5,765 nucleotides of DNA, taken from the NCBI GenBank assembly GCA_020848055.1, contig JADLBB010000008.1, positions 1 to 5,765 on the forward strand. The letters are read 5' to 3'. The notes beneath the pieces are model-generated. The model did not search any database. It saw only the letters and a program-made list of their open reading frames with translations, and was not told the DNA's origin. The translations under genes were made by a program, and so were the position numbers. This document shows positions 1-5,184 of the stretch, one piece after another (position 1 is the first letter of the stretch; each line of letters starts with the position of its first letter). Source of the stretch: Chloroflexota bacterium. GTDB taxonomy: Bacteria > Chloroflexota > Limnocylindria > QHBO01.

Positions 1-444
1 ACGCCCGGCCTGCGGGACCTCCAGGAGCCGGCCACGCTCCAGCGCCTGCTGACCGATGTCGGCGCCGCCGCGCCGGGCACTCCCCTGCTGGTGAAGCTCT
101 CGCCGGACCTGACCGATGCGGAGCGCGGCGAGCTGATCGCCGCCATCCGCGGCTCAGCCGCGGGCGTCATTCTGTCGAACACGACCGTCGGCCGTGAGGG
201 CCTCCGCTCCGCCCGCGCCGTCGAGGCGGGCGGCGTCTCCGGGCGGCCGTTGCTTGCGCGCACCATGGCGACCGTGGCTGCGGCGACGGGAGCGCCGCTG
301 GCGGTGATCGCCTCGGGCGGCATCGGCAGCGCGGCCGACGTCGCCGACCTTCGGGCGGCCGGTGCCGACCTCGTGCAGCTTTGGACCGGCATGATCTACG
401 CCGGCCCCGGGCTCATCGGCGAGGCGATCCGCGCCGGTTCGTAG
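1..444 (+). CDS. pyrD: Dihydroorotate dehydrogenase (quinone), class 2, C-terminal part
   Basis: This is the C-terminal 147 residues of a class 2 dihydroorotate dehydrogenase; the start lies before the window. The enzyme oxidises dihydroorotate to orotate in pyrimidine synthesis, using FMN and passing electrons to membrane quinone. Visible motifs, in order: TPGLRDLQ at residues 1-8 (the end of the family SSPNTPGLR.LQ block, whose catalytic Ser falls just outside the window), VKLSPD at about 31-36, SNTTV at about 59-63, GGVSGRPL at about 77-84, the FMN phosphate loop SGGIGS at about 105-110, and the closing GADLVQLWTGMIYAGPGLI. The PGLRDLQ block and VQLWTGMIYAGP ending favour class 2 over class 1. 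The frame is intact to the TAG stop. No other pyrimidine gene is in view, and the next gene is an unrelated toxin-antitoxin pair. Confidence 0.93.
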   Translation, partial: TPGLRDLQEPATLQRLLTDVGAAAPGTPLLVKLSPDLTDAERGELIAAIRGSAAGVILSNTTVGREGLRSARAVEAGGVSGRPLLARTMATVAAATGAPLAVIASGGIGSAADVADLRAAGADLVQLWTGMIYAGPGLIGEAIRAGS

Positions 445-474
445 GCCCGCTCGTCGTTCGCAGCTCCCGCGCGG

Positions 475-515
475 CTGTCATCTTGTGTATTCTTTTGTCA
501 TGACAGACATGACAG
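475..515 (+). promoter_or_regulatory. Putative promoter/operator of the toxin-antitoxin operon, with ATGACA half-sites
   Basis: An AT-rich patch in GC-rich surroundings carries four half-sites: CTGTCAT at 475-481, the perfect 10-bp palindrome TGTCATGACA at 496-505, and ATGACAG at 509-515. The outer CTGTCAT and ATGACAG form an inverted repeat centred at 495. A -10-like TATTCT sits at 488-493, which would put the transcript start at or near the ATG at 500, so the message may be leaderless. No good -35 box or Shine-Dalgarno sequence is visible. Binding by the encoded antitoxin is inferred from how such operons usually work. The downstream half-sites also encode MTDMT, so part of the repetition is coding. 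Confidence 0.45.
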
Positions 516-850
516 TGGCCGAGGTGGCCGCCGCATGTGGTGTGACGGAGCGGACGGTCCGTCGATGGCTCAGCGAAGGACGGCTGCCTGCGCTCAGGAT
601 CGGCGGTCGAGTGCGGATCCCGGCGCATGCGGTTCGCGAGCTGTCGGTGCCCTACGACGTCGCGCGCGACACCGCGCCGCCCGCCGCGACCGCGGGTCCG
701 CACAGCCGCTCCCGGGCCCGCGAGCAGCGCGTTGCGCGCACCGAGCGTCTGCTCGCCCAGATCCGAGCCATGGCGACGGGCACCGACGGGCCAGCCGAGG
801 CTGTCGCGCTGGTGCGCGCCGGCCGCGACGACCCGCGGCGCCTGCCATGA
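500..850 (+). CDS. Excisionase-family (HTH_17) DNA-binding protein, likely antitoxin of a VapBC-type pair
   Basis: A 116-residue protein. Residues 4-48 form an excisionase/MerR-like winged helix-turn-helix: TVAEVAAACGVTERTVRRWLSEGRLPALRIGGRVRIPAHAV gives the 'xxEvA..lgVs..TVrrwi..G.lpa.riG.r.rIp' pattern of the family (shown here only as its key pattern: TVRRW recognition helix, then LRIGGRVRI wing). A low-complexity Ala/Pro/Arg linker follows, then a predicted helical tail from about 75 that probably contacts the toxin. I chose the ATG at 500 because it begins a sensible N-terminus just after a -10-like box; GTG at 485 and ATG at 509 are alternatives. The stop overlaps the PIN-toxin start in an ATGA, which marks a two-gene operon. 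The antitoxin role is inferred from this arrangement. Most VapB antitoxins carry AbrB, RHH or Phd/YefM domains, so this fold is a less usual partner. Confidence 0.82.
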   Translation: MTDMTVAEVAAACGVTERTVRRWLSEGRLPALRIGGRVRIPAHAVRELSVPYDVARDTAPPAATAGPHSRSRAREQRVARTERLLAQIRAMATGTDGPAEAVALVRAGRDDPRRLP

Positions 851-1263
851 TCGTCGATGCAAGCGTGATCGTTGGCTGGTTCCTGCCTGACGAGCAGAGC
901 GCGGAACGCGACGAGCTGCGCGAGACGATCCTGGCTTCATCGGACGGTGCCGCGGTGCCAGGTGTCTGCTGGATGGAAGTGGCCCACGCGTTGGTTCGTG
1001 CCCTGCGGCGAGGCAGGCTGCCACCGGAATCGGCAGGACCGGCTGCGGCCACGCTCGAGGAGCTGATGACGCTCATCCCGACGCGCGACGTTGATCCCGG
1101 GGCGGCTCTCCGCCTGGCGCTCGACATCGGCTCGGGGGCATTCGATGCGGCCTATCTCGTGCTTGCCAGGGACAGTGACGAGCCGCTCGTCACGCACGAC
1201 CGGCGCCTCGCCGAGCTCGCCGCAAAGGCTGGTGTCGCTCTGCGTGAGGCGGCTGAGTCCTGA
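847..1263 (+). CDS. vapC: PIN-domain ribonuclease toxin, VapC-like
   Basis: A 138-residue PIN domain of normal VapC length. The four acidic positions that bind Mg/Mn in this family are present: D4 in IVDASV, E44 in WMEVAHAL, D100 in AFDAAYLVLA and D118 in VTHDRRLA. VapC toxins are usually site-specific RNases that cut tRNA or rRNA and arrest growth until an antitoxin neutralises them; the target here cannot be told from sequence. The ATG at 847 overlaps the antitoxin stop by four bases and no Shine-Dalgarno sequence precedes it, so translation is probably coupled to the antitoxin. The frame stays open upstream as far as 535, but those codons read through the antitoxin gene and lack PIN features. 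The catalytic residues are intact, so the toxin is probably active. Confidence 0.9.
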   Translation: MIVDASVIVGWFLPDEQSAERDELRETILASSDGAAVPGVCWMEVAHALVRALRRGRLPPESAGPAAATLEELMTLIPTRDVDPGAALRLALDIGSGAFDAAYLVLARDSDEPLVTHDRRLAELAAKAGVALREAAES

Positions 1264-1269
1264 CCGGGC

Positions 1270-1278
1270 TGCTACGAT
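1270..1278 (+). promoter_or_regulatory. Putative extended -10 promoter of the aminotransferase gene
   Basis: TGCTACGAT matches an extended -10 element (TG-N-TACGAT against TG-N-TATAAT) seven bases after the toxin stop. Transcription would begin near 1285, giving a leader of about 57 bases. No recognisable -35 box lies 16-18 bases upstream. Weak evidence, based on one short motif and its position. Confidence 0.33.
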
Positions 1279-1341
1279 GCTCGCCGTCTAGCCAAGGTGC
1301 GCGGGCAGGACGCGCCGCTCCGAACCCGGAGTGCTACCAGC

Positions 1342-2709
1342 ATGACGACTCTCGACGCCCATCCAGCGGAGGACGCTGCCGCGAGCGGCACGCCACGCAT
1401 CATCACCGAGCTGCCCGGCCCGAGGGCGCGGGCCATCATCGACCGCGACGAGGCGGTCGCCAGCCCATCGCTCACCCGCTCATACCCGCTCGTGGCCGAG
1501 TCGGGATCCGGCGTCACCGTCACGGACGTCGATGGCAACGTGTTCCTGGACTTCGCCGCCGGCATCGCGGTGTGCTCGACCGGCCACGCGCACCCCGGTG
1601 TCGTGGCAGCGATCAAGGAGCAGGCCGACCGGCTCATCCACATCGCCGCCACCGACTTCTACGAGCCGCGCTACATGGAGCTCATGGAGCGCCTGGCGGC
1701 AATTGCGCCGTTCGCCGAGAAGGCTCGCGTGTTCCTCACCAACTCGGGCACCGAGGCCGTCGAGGGCGCCATCAAGCTGGCCCGCTACCACACGCATCGG
1801 CCGGGGATCATCGCCTTCGAGGGTGCCTTCCACGGCCGAACCATGGGCGCGCTGAGCCTGACCAACTCGAAGGTCAAGCAGCGCGCCGGCTTCGGCCCGC
1901 TCATCCCGATGGTCCACCACGCGCCCTATCCGCGCGTGCGCGCCTGGCGCGACGGTACCGGGGGCGATGGATCGGCCGAGCTGGCGCACCTACGTAACAC
2001 GATCTTCGGCCGCCAGATCGCCCCGAGCGACGTCGCCGCCATCGTGGTCGAGCCGATCCAGGGCGAGGGTGGCTACTTCCCGGCCCCGGCCTCGTTCCTG
2101 CGCGGCCTGCGCGAGATCTGCGACGAGCACGGCATCCTGCTCGTCGCCGACGAGATCCAGTCGGGCATGGGACGCACCGGCCGCTGGTGGGCGATCCAGC
2201 ACACCGGCGTGGAGCCGGACATCATCACCACCGCCAAGGGCATCGCCTCGGGCATGCCGATCGGCGCATTCATCGCGCGCGATTCGGTCTGGACCTGGCC
2301 GCCCGGCGCCCACGGCTCGACGTTCGCCGGCAACCCGGTGTGCGCCGCTGCTGCCCTGGCCACGCTGGACGTGATCGAGTCGGTCGGCCTGGCTAACGCC
2401 GCTGAGCGCGGTGCGCAGCTGCGCGCGGGCCTGGAGCGCGTGGCCGCGGGCAACCCCGCGGTGCGTGACATCCGCGGCGTCGGGCTCATGATCGGTGTCG
2501 AGTTCGACTCTCACGAAGTGGCCGAGGCGGTCCAGGAGGCCGCCTTCGAGCGCGGGTTGCTGACGCTCGAGTGCGGCGAGTCGTCGCTGCGCTTCAGTCC
2601 GGCCCTGATCGTGGGCGAGGCTGACGTGACCAACGCGGTGTCGCTCTTCGCCGCGGCGTTGAGCGAGACGGCCCACCCGCGGCCTGGCACGGAGGAGACC
2701 GGCGGCTGA
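1342..2709 (+). CDS. Class III PLP-dependent aminotransferase, acetylornithine/4-aminobutyrate aminotransferase family
   Basis: A complete 455-residue enzyme of fold-type I. It moves an amino group from an omega-amino (or basic) amino acid to a keto acid, usually 2-oxoglutarate, through PLP. Visible active-site elements are N134-SGTEA for the PLP phosphate, F163-H164 stacking on the ring, EPIQGEGGY, D270 in VADEIQ binding the pyridine nitrogen, the Schiff-base lysine K299 in TTAKGIASG, and T327 in HGSTFAGNP contacting PLP across the dimer. The opening PRIITELPGPRARAIIDRDE resembles broad-specificity archaeal and thermophile enzymes (ornithine, GABA or lysine aminotransferases) more than arginine-pathway ArgD. 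The exact substrate is unknown, and no arginine or GABA pathway gene is adjacent. I chose ATG 1342, with GGAG at 1328-1331 ten bases upstream; GTG 1297 would add 15 unremarkable residues. It is probably a single-gene transcript ending in the convergent intergenic region. Confidence 0.93.
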   Translation: MTTLDAHPAEDAAASGTPRIITELPGPRARAIIDRDEAVASPSLTRSYPLVAESGSGVTVTDVDGNVFLDFAAGIAVCSTGHAHPGVVAAIKEQADRLIHIAATDFYEPRYMELMERLAAIAPFAEKARVFLTNSGTEAVEGAIKLARYHTHRPGIIAFEGAFHGRTMGALSLTNSKVKQRAGFGPLIPMVHHAPYPRVRAWRDGTGGDGSAELAHLRNTIFGRQIAPSDVAAIVVEPIQGEGGYFPAPASFLRGLREICDEHGILLVADEIQSGMGRTGRWWAIQHTGVEPDIITTAKGIASGMPIGAFIARDSVWTWPPGAHGSTFAGNPVCAAAALATLDVIESVGLANAAERGAQLRAGLERVAAGNPAVRDIRGVGLMIGVEFDSHEVAEAVQEAAFERGLLTLECGESSLRFSPALIVGEADVTNAVSLFAAALSETAHPRPGTEETGG

Positions 2710-2711
2710 GG

Positions 2712-2740
2712 ACCGGCAGGTTCCCCTCGAATGTGCCGGT
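2712..2740 (+). terminator. Weak hairpin just after the aminotransferase stop
   Basis: ACCGGCA (2712-2718) and TGCCGGT (2734-2740) are perfect 7-bp inverted arms around a 15-nt loop, beginning three bases after the stop. There is no T-tract, so a classic intrinsic terminator is not supported. The right arm overlaps the first REP-like unit, so this hairpin and that unit's own hairpin cannot form together. Confidence 0.3.
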
Positions 2741-2758
2741 GGGGCACCGATCGGCCAA
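2731..2758 (+). repeat. REP-like unit A
   Basis: The only plus-strand copy, lying 22 bases after the aminotransferase stop. Stem GTGCC (2733-2737) and GGCAC (2743-2747) encloses loop GGTGG, and the tail CGATCGGCCAA occupies 2748-2758. It is the outer left arm of the long inverted repeat made with unit D. Confidence 0.72.
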
Positions 2759-2783
2759 ACCAGCTGAGCGTGAATCGATGTGG

Positions 2784-2811
2784 CTGGCCGCGTTGTGCCC
2801 CGACCGCACAT
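2784..2811 (-). repeat. REP-like unit B
   Basis: The most diverged copy. The stem arms (2795-2799 and 2805-2809) pair over four bases with one inner mismatch, and the tail keeps only CGGCCA of the consensus. It faces unit A tail to tail across 25 bases. Confidence 0.6.
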
Positions 2812-2833
2812 ACCGGACAACCGACGACCGAGT

Positions 2834-2860
2834 GACGGTCGCCAGGGGGTCCGGACCGTC
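2834..2860. repeat. Seven-bp inverted repeat between units B and C
   Basis: GACGGTC (2834-2840) and GACCGTC (2854-2860) are perfect arms around a 13-nt loop. It does not match the REP-like consensus and has no T-tract on either side. It may be a linker structure of the array or chance in GC-rich DNA. Confidence 0.35.
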
Positions 2861-2865
2861 CCTGC

Positions 2866-2893
2866 TTGGCCGATGCGTGCCGTGGCGGCACAC
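2866..2893 (-). repeat. REP-like unit C
   Basis: Has a perfect 5-bp stem (2877-2881 with 2887-2891) and the tail ending ATCGGCCAA. The CG after the stem is replaced by GC relative to A and D. It is in direct orientation with D, 50 bases away. Confidence 0.7.
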
Positions 2894-2915
2894 ACGAAAG
2901 CCCGTGGCCGAGAGG

Positions 2916-2943
2916 TTGGCCGATCGGTGCCGCTCGGGCACAT
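2916..2943 (-). repeat. REP-like unit D
   Basis: Near-identical inverted copy of unit A, differing only in three loop positions. It lies 61 bases beyond the stop of the convergent deacetylase gene, so it mirrors the position of A with respect to its own flanking gene. Confidence 0.72.
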
Positions 2944-2956
2944 CTCCGCCAACCTG

Positions 2957-2993
2957 GGCGCAATGCGCCTGCGGATCCGCCCGGTTGGGGCGG
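2957..2993 (-). terminator. Tandem GC-rich hairpins downstream of the deacetylase gene
   Basis: Reading the minus strand after the deacetylase stop, a 6-bp stem (2988-2993 with 2977-2982, five-base loop) is followed by a 5-bp stem with a three-base loop (GGCGC-ATT-GCGCC, 2969-2957). A GCGGATCCGC palindrome (2971-2980) overlaps the first. There is no run of T, so any termination would depend on Rho or on structure alone. Confidence 0.35.
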
Positions 2994-3003
2994 CCACGGA
3001 CCC

Positions 3004-4182
3004 TCAGTTGAGCAGGTCCGACAGGCTGGTCAGGAGGAAGCCGCGGTTGCGCAGGCCTGGAATGATCAGATGCAGGGCGTCGAGGGTCTCGTAGCCACCG
3101 AGGTGAAACAGGACGATCGAGCCGCTCACGGCACGCCCGATGACCTTGTCGGCGATCTGCGCGGCGGTCGGCCCGCTATCGGAGATCGGCTTCCAGTCGA
3201 TACTGTCGATGTCCCACAGGAAGGTCTTGGTGTAGCCGGCGGCAGCGGCCGCGTCCAGGACGCCGGCGTTGATGGATCCGTACGGCGGCCGCCAGTAGGG
3301 CTGAGGATTCTGGCCCGATGCGGCTCGCAGGATCTCCTCGGCGTCGGTGATCTCACCCTTGATGCGGGCGGCATCGAAGGTGCCGACGCATGGGGCGGAG
3401 GTGGGCGATCCACCGCCTCCGCGGACGAGGTCGCAATGATGCATCGTGTGGTTGCCGACCTCGAACAGGTCGGGGTGGGCACGCACCACGGCCAGGATCG
3501 CCTGGCCCTGCGGGGTCTGGCTCATGGCCCCGGTCGCGAAGATCGTGGCGCAGACCTTGTTCGCCACCAGGAAGTTGAGGATGTCGATGGCGGGGTCCGT
3601 CCGCCCACCCATGTCGAAGGTGAGCGCCATGCCCGACCCGGCGTTCGGGATAGTCTTGAAGGTCTGCTGTGAGCCGGCGACCGCGCGGTTGCCCGCCGTG
3701 CAAGACGCGCCGCTGGGCGGTGCAGTGGGCCGCGGGGTTGCCGGTGGCGGCGTCGGGGTGGGGATCGGCGTTACGCCGGGGTCGCCGCTGACCAGCAGCA
3801 CCCATCCGGGTTCGATGCGATCCGGATTGGTCACCAACGAGGGGTAGCGCTCGGCGTTCCACGCCTGAAGCTGAGCCACGGTCGTCCCGAAGGCGCGGGC
3901 TATCGAGGACAGCGAATCGCCAGGCCTGACGGTGTAGGTGGTTCCTACGATCGGCGAAGCGGTCGCAGCGGGCCCCTGGCTGGGCGACGCCGTCCCGATG
4001 GTGGCCGATGCCAGCGGTGACCACGAGGGCGAGGGCGAGGGCGTGAAGACGACGCCACCGCTCGATTCAAGATGGGTCGCTGACGCCGTGGCCGGCGGCG
4101 TGGGCGCGCAGGCGGCCGACGTGAGCAACAGGATCGCTGTGACCGACAACCAACGGCGAGCGCGCGCCCGTAACGTGTGCAT
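3004..4182 (-). CDS. LysM-domain polysaccharide deacetylase (NodB/CE4 family) lipoprotein
   Basis: A 392-residue envelope protein. The basic n-region RARARR, a hydrophobic stretch and TSAAC form a lipoprotein-type signal with the lipidated Cys at 25. A Ser/Pro/Thr-rich linker leads to one LysM domain (about 82-132, YTVRPGDSLSSIARAFGTTV), which binds peptidoglycan or chitin-like glycans. A second Pro/Thr linker leads to the NodB domain (about 180-392). CE4 enzymes remove acetyl from N-acetylglucosamine units using a metal. Seen here are TFDMGG (D190 as catalytic base), metal-ligand pair H245 and H249 in HTMHH, RPPYG at 298-302, a DWK segment near 329, and LFHLGG with H360. The usual second Asp of TFDDG is Met191, so a normal metal ligand is missing; other family members also vary here. 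ATG 4182 gives a clean signal peptide; TTG 4209 would add nine residues. Neither has a clear Shine-Dalgarno sequence. It starts 54 bases after the SelW-like gene. Confidence 0.9.
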   Translation of the reverse strand: MHTLRARARRWLSVTAILLLTSAACAPTPPATASATHLESSGGVVFTPSPSPSWSPLASATIGTASPSQGPAATASPIVGTTYTVRPGDSLSSIARAFGTTVAQLQAWNAERYPSLVTNPDRIEPGWVLLVSGDPGVTPIPTPTPPPATPRPTAPPSGASCTAGNRAVAGSQQTFKTIPNAGSGMALTFDMGGRTDPAIDILNFLVANKVCATIFATGAMSQTPQGQAILAVVRAHPDLFEVGNHTMHHCDLVRGGGGSPTSAPCVGTFDAARIKGEITDAEEILRAASGQNPQPYWRPPYGSINAGVLDAAAAAGYTKTFLWDIDSIDWKPISDSGPTAAQIADKVIGRAVSGSIVLFHLGGYETLDALHLIIPGLRNRGFLLTSLSDLLN

Positions 4183-4236
4183 GCACGCGGATAGACGCGC
4201 CGCCGGCAATGAACGTTTCAGTCTGTTCGGCCCGGC

Positions 4237-4494
4237 TCAGCCCCGCGTGGCCCGCTCGTCCGCCAGCCTCGCTTCGACGGCGTCGACGACGGTCTGCGTG
4301 GCGGGGAAACCGCCGTCGCGGTACATCGAATGCACGAGGTCCTCGCCCACCCGGACGTCGAAAGCGCCGTCCTCCCAGGGAATCAGCTCGATGGCGGACA
4401 GTCGCACGCCGAACCGGAGCATCAGCGCGCTCGTCAGCTCGATGGCCTGTGGCTCGTAGCCGCACTCGGCGCAGTACGTGATGGTAACCCTGAT
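4237..4494 (-). CDS. SelW/Rdx family thioredoxin-fold protein with CxxC, apparent ATC start
   Basis: An 85-residue protein of the Rdx (selenoprotein W-like) family. The N-terminus reads (M)RVTITYCAECGYEPQA, with the redox CxxC at C8 and C11 after the first strand. GAFDVRVGEDLVHSMYRDGGFP at 43-64 matches the family's second half, where many relatives have a Lys after the Ser. SelW-like proteins are small cytoplasmic thiol-redox proteins whose substrates are poorly known. The first ATG (4422) would remove the CxxC strand, so it cannot be the real start. Between the in-frame TGA at 4528-4530 and the CxxC there is no ATG, GTG or TTG. ATC at 4494 sits exactly where homologues would have ATG. A purine-rich GAGGGTGGTG (4509-4500) ends five bases upstream and the previous stop lies two bases upstream, pointing to translational coupling. 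An ATG-to-ATC sequence error is the alternative. Confidence 0.82.
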   Translation of the reverse strand: MRVTITYCAECGYEPQAIELTSALMLRFGVRLSAIELIPWEDGAFDVRVGEDLVHSMYRDGGFPATQTVVDAVEARLADERATRG

Positions 4495-4496
4495 GG

Positions 4497-5087
4497 CTAC
4501 ACCACCCTCGCCACGATCGCGCGCAACTCACCGATCACCTCGTTGTTGGCCCAATCGAACGTGGCGTCGCGAGCGGCCGCGACGAGCTGCTGGTAGGTGG
4601 CTCGCTGGGCATCGGTCATCTGGTCGGCGGGGGCGTCCGGGGAGCCGAGCTCCGGGTGCTCCGCGAAGATGCGCGCCCGTTGCTCGACGCGCTGCGCGGT
4701 CACGCTGTCGGGGCGCTCGTGGAATACCCCAACCTCCTGGTAATCGTGGTCCAGGAAGATGAACACCGGTATCGACCGGAACCCGCGGTGCAGGTAGGAA
4801 TCGATGAGGTCCGACGAATCGCGCGCCACGATGCGGACGTCGAGCTTGCCGCTGTCCTCGGCCAGGCGGGCCAGGATCGGCAGGTTGGCGATCGCGTCCG
4901 CGCACCAGTCCTCCGCGATCGCGATGACCTTCAGCGTCCGCGGCAGGTTCCGGAACGCGTCGAGGTCGTCGGGATCGATCCTGATCCTCCGCTCGTTGGC
5001 GATGAGGCGTTCCTGGTTGCGCGTCATGTGCGCCTTGAACGCCTCGTAGGTGATGCCAGCCTCGAACTGCTGGCGCGTGACCGCCAC
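4497..5087 (-). CDS. Thioredoxin-fold protein with a single active-site cysteine (WCADA)
   Basis: A 196-residue cytoplasmic protein with no signal peptide. A helical N-terminal section (about 1-50) precedes a thioredoxin-like domain: the strand LKVIAIAEDWCADAIANLP places W61-C62-A63-D64-A65 at the active site, and SIPVFIFLD gives the cis-proline P107. The second Cys of CxxC is Ala65, so it cannot form the usual intramolecular disulfide; a monothiol role such as bacillithiol, peroxide or mixed-disulfide chemistry is possible. The pattern resembles the Thioredoxin_9 group, whose members often show E-WCxD. A helical tail follows from about 137. I chose GTG 5087, with GGAG at 5102-5099 upstream; TTG 5108 would add seven residues. 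It is the upstream partner of the SelW-like gene, and the two probably share an mRNA. Redox function is inferred from the fold; the true substrate is unknown. Confidence 0.85.
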   Translation of the reverse strand: MAVTRQQFEAGITYEAFKAHMTRNQERLIANERRIRIDPDDLDAFRNLPRTLKVIAIAEDWCADAIANLPILARLAEDSGKLDVRIVARDSSDLIDSYLHRGFRSIPVFIFLDHDYQEVGVFHERPDSVTAQRVEQRARIFAEHPELGSPDAPADQMTDAQRATYQQLVAAARDATFDWANNEVIGELRAIVARVV

Positions 5088-5136
5088 TGCCGTTGATTCT
5101 CCGTGCAACTATCTGCCTGGGCGAATGGTAGCCCAT

Positions 5137-5180
5137 CGGCGCCACCCGAGGGCGACGCAGGCCGCGACCGACTGGCGCCG
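5137..5180 (-). terminator. Weak inverted repeat after the LON-domain gene
   Basis: CGGCGCCA (5137-5144) and TGGCGCCG (5173-5180) are perfect 8-bp arms around a 28-nt loop, beginning five bases after the LON-domain stop on the minus strand. No T-tract follows. It may attenuate or end transcription before the thioredoxin-like gene, or may be chance in GC-rich DNA. No convincing promoter could be picked out in the rest of this 97-base gap. Confidence 0.25.
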
Positions 5181-5184
5181 CAGC

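Larger units (their letters stand above)
2731..2943. repeat. Array of four REP-like palindromic units between convergent genes
   Basis: This 294-base intergenic stretch (2710-3003) holds four diverged copies of one 28-nt unit: A at 2731-2758 (+), B at 2784-2811 (-), C at 2866-2893 (-) and D at 2916-2943 (-). Each begins with (A/G)TGTGC and carries a small hairpin, GTGCC-N5-GGCAC (one stem mismatch in B), followed by an 11-nt tail related to CGATCGGCCAA. By eye A and D agree at 25 of 28 positions, sharing GGCACCGATCGGCCAA exactly; A against C agrees at about 21 and A against B at about 20. The loop is the variable part. A and B sit tail to tail; C and D are direct repeats 50 bases apart. This resembles REP/BIME elements, which can stabilise mRNA 3' ends, end transcription or bind gyrase or IHF; that role is inference. 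No RAYT-type transposase is in the window. Confidence 0.75.

Noticed and set aside
535..846. Extended N-terminus for the PIN toxin
   Set aside because: The PIN fold starts at the ATG at 847 (MIVDAS); the upstream codons are an out-of-frame reading of the antitoxin gene.
2731..2943. CRISPR array
   Set aside because: Units occur in both orientations, differ in sequence and have uneven spacing (about 50 to 80 bases); this fits palindromic REP-like elements, not a CRISPR array.
1990..2997. Long minus-strand open frame (335 codons) opposite the aminotransferase
   Set aside because: GC-rich shadow frame of an unmistakable enzyme; the product is rich in Arg/Ala/His and shows no domain. Its upper part runs through the REP-like array.
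2733..3011. Short open frames on both strands across the convergent intergenic region
   Set aside because: Their repeated peptide patterns come from translating the REP-like units. No start signal or family resemblance supports a gene.
2866..3672. Long plus-strand open frame (268 codons) entering the deacetylase region
   Set aside because: It is mostly antisense to the deacetylase, whose domains and signal peptide are clear on the other strand. Its product is low-complexity and has no recognisable motif.
4025..4042. Three tandem GAGGGC hexamers
   Set aside because: They encode the Pro-Ser repeats of the deacetylase linker, so codon-level repetition explains them.
4067..4531. Minus-strand open frame across the SelW-like and deacetylase starts
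   Set aside because: It is out of frame with both supported genes and its Arg-rich product has no recognisable feature.
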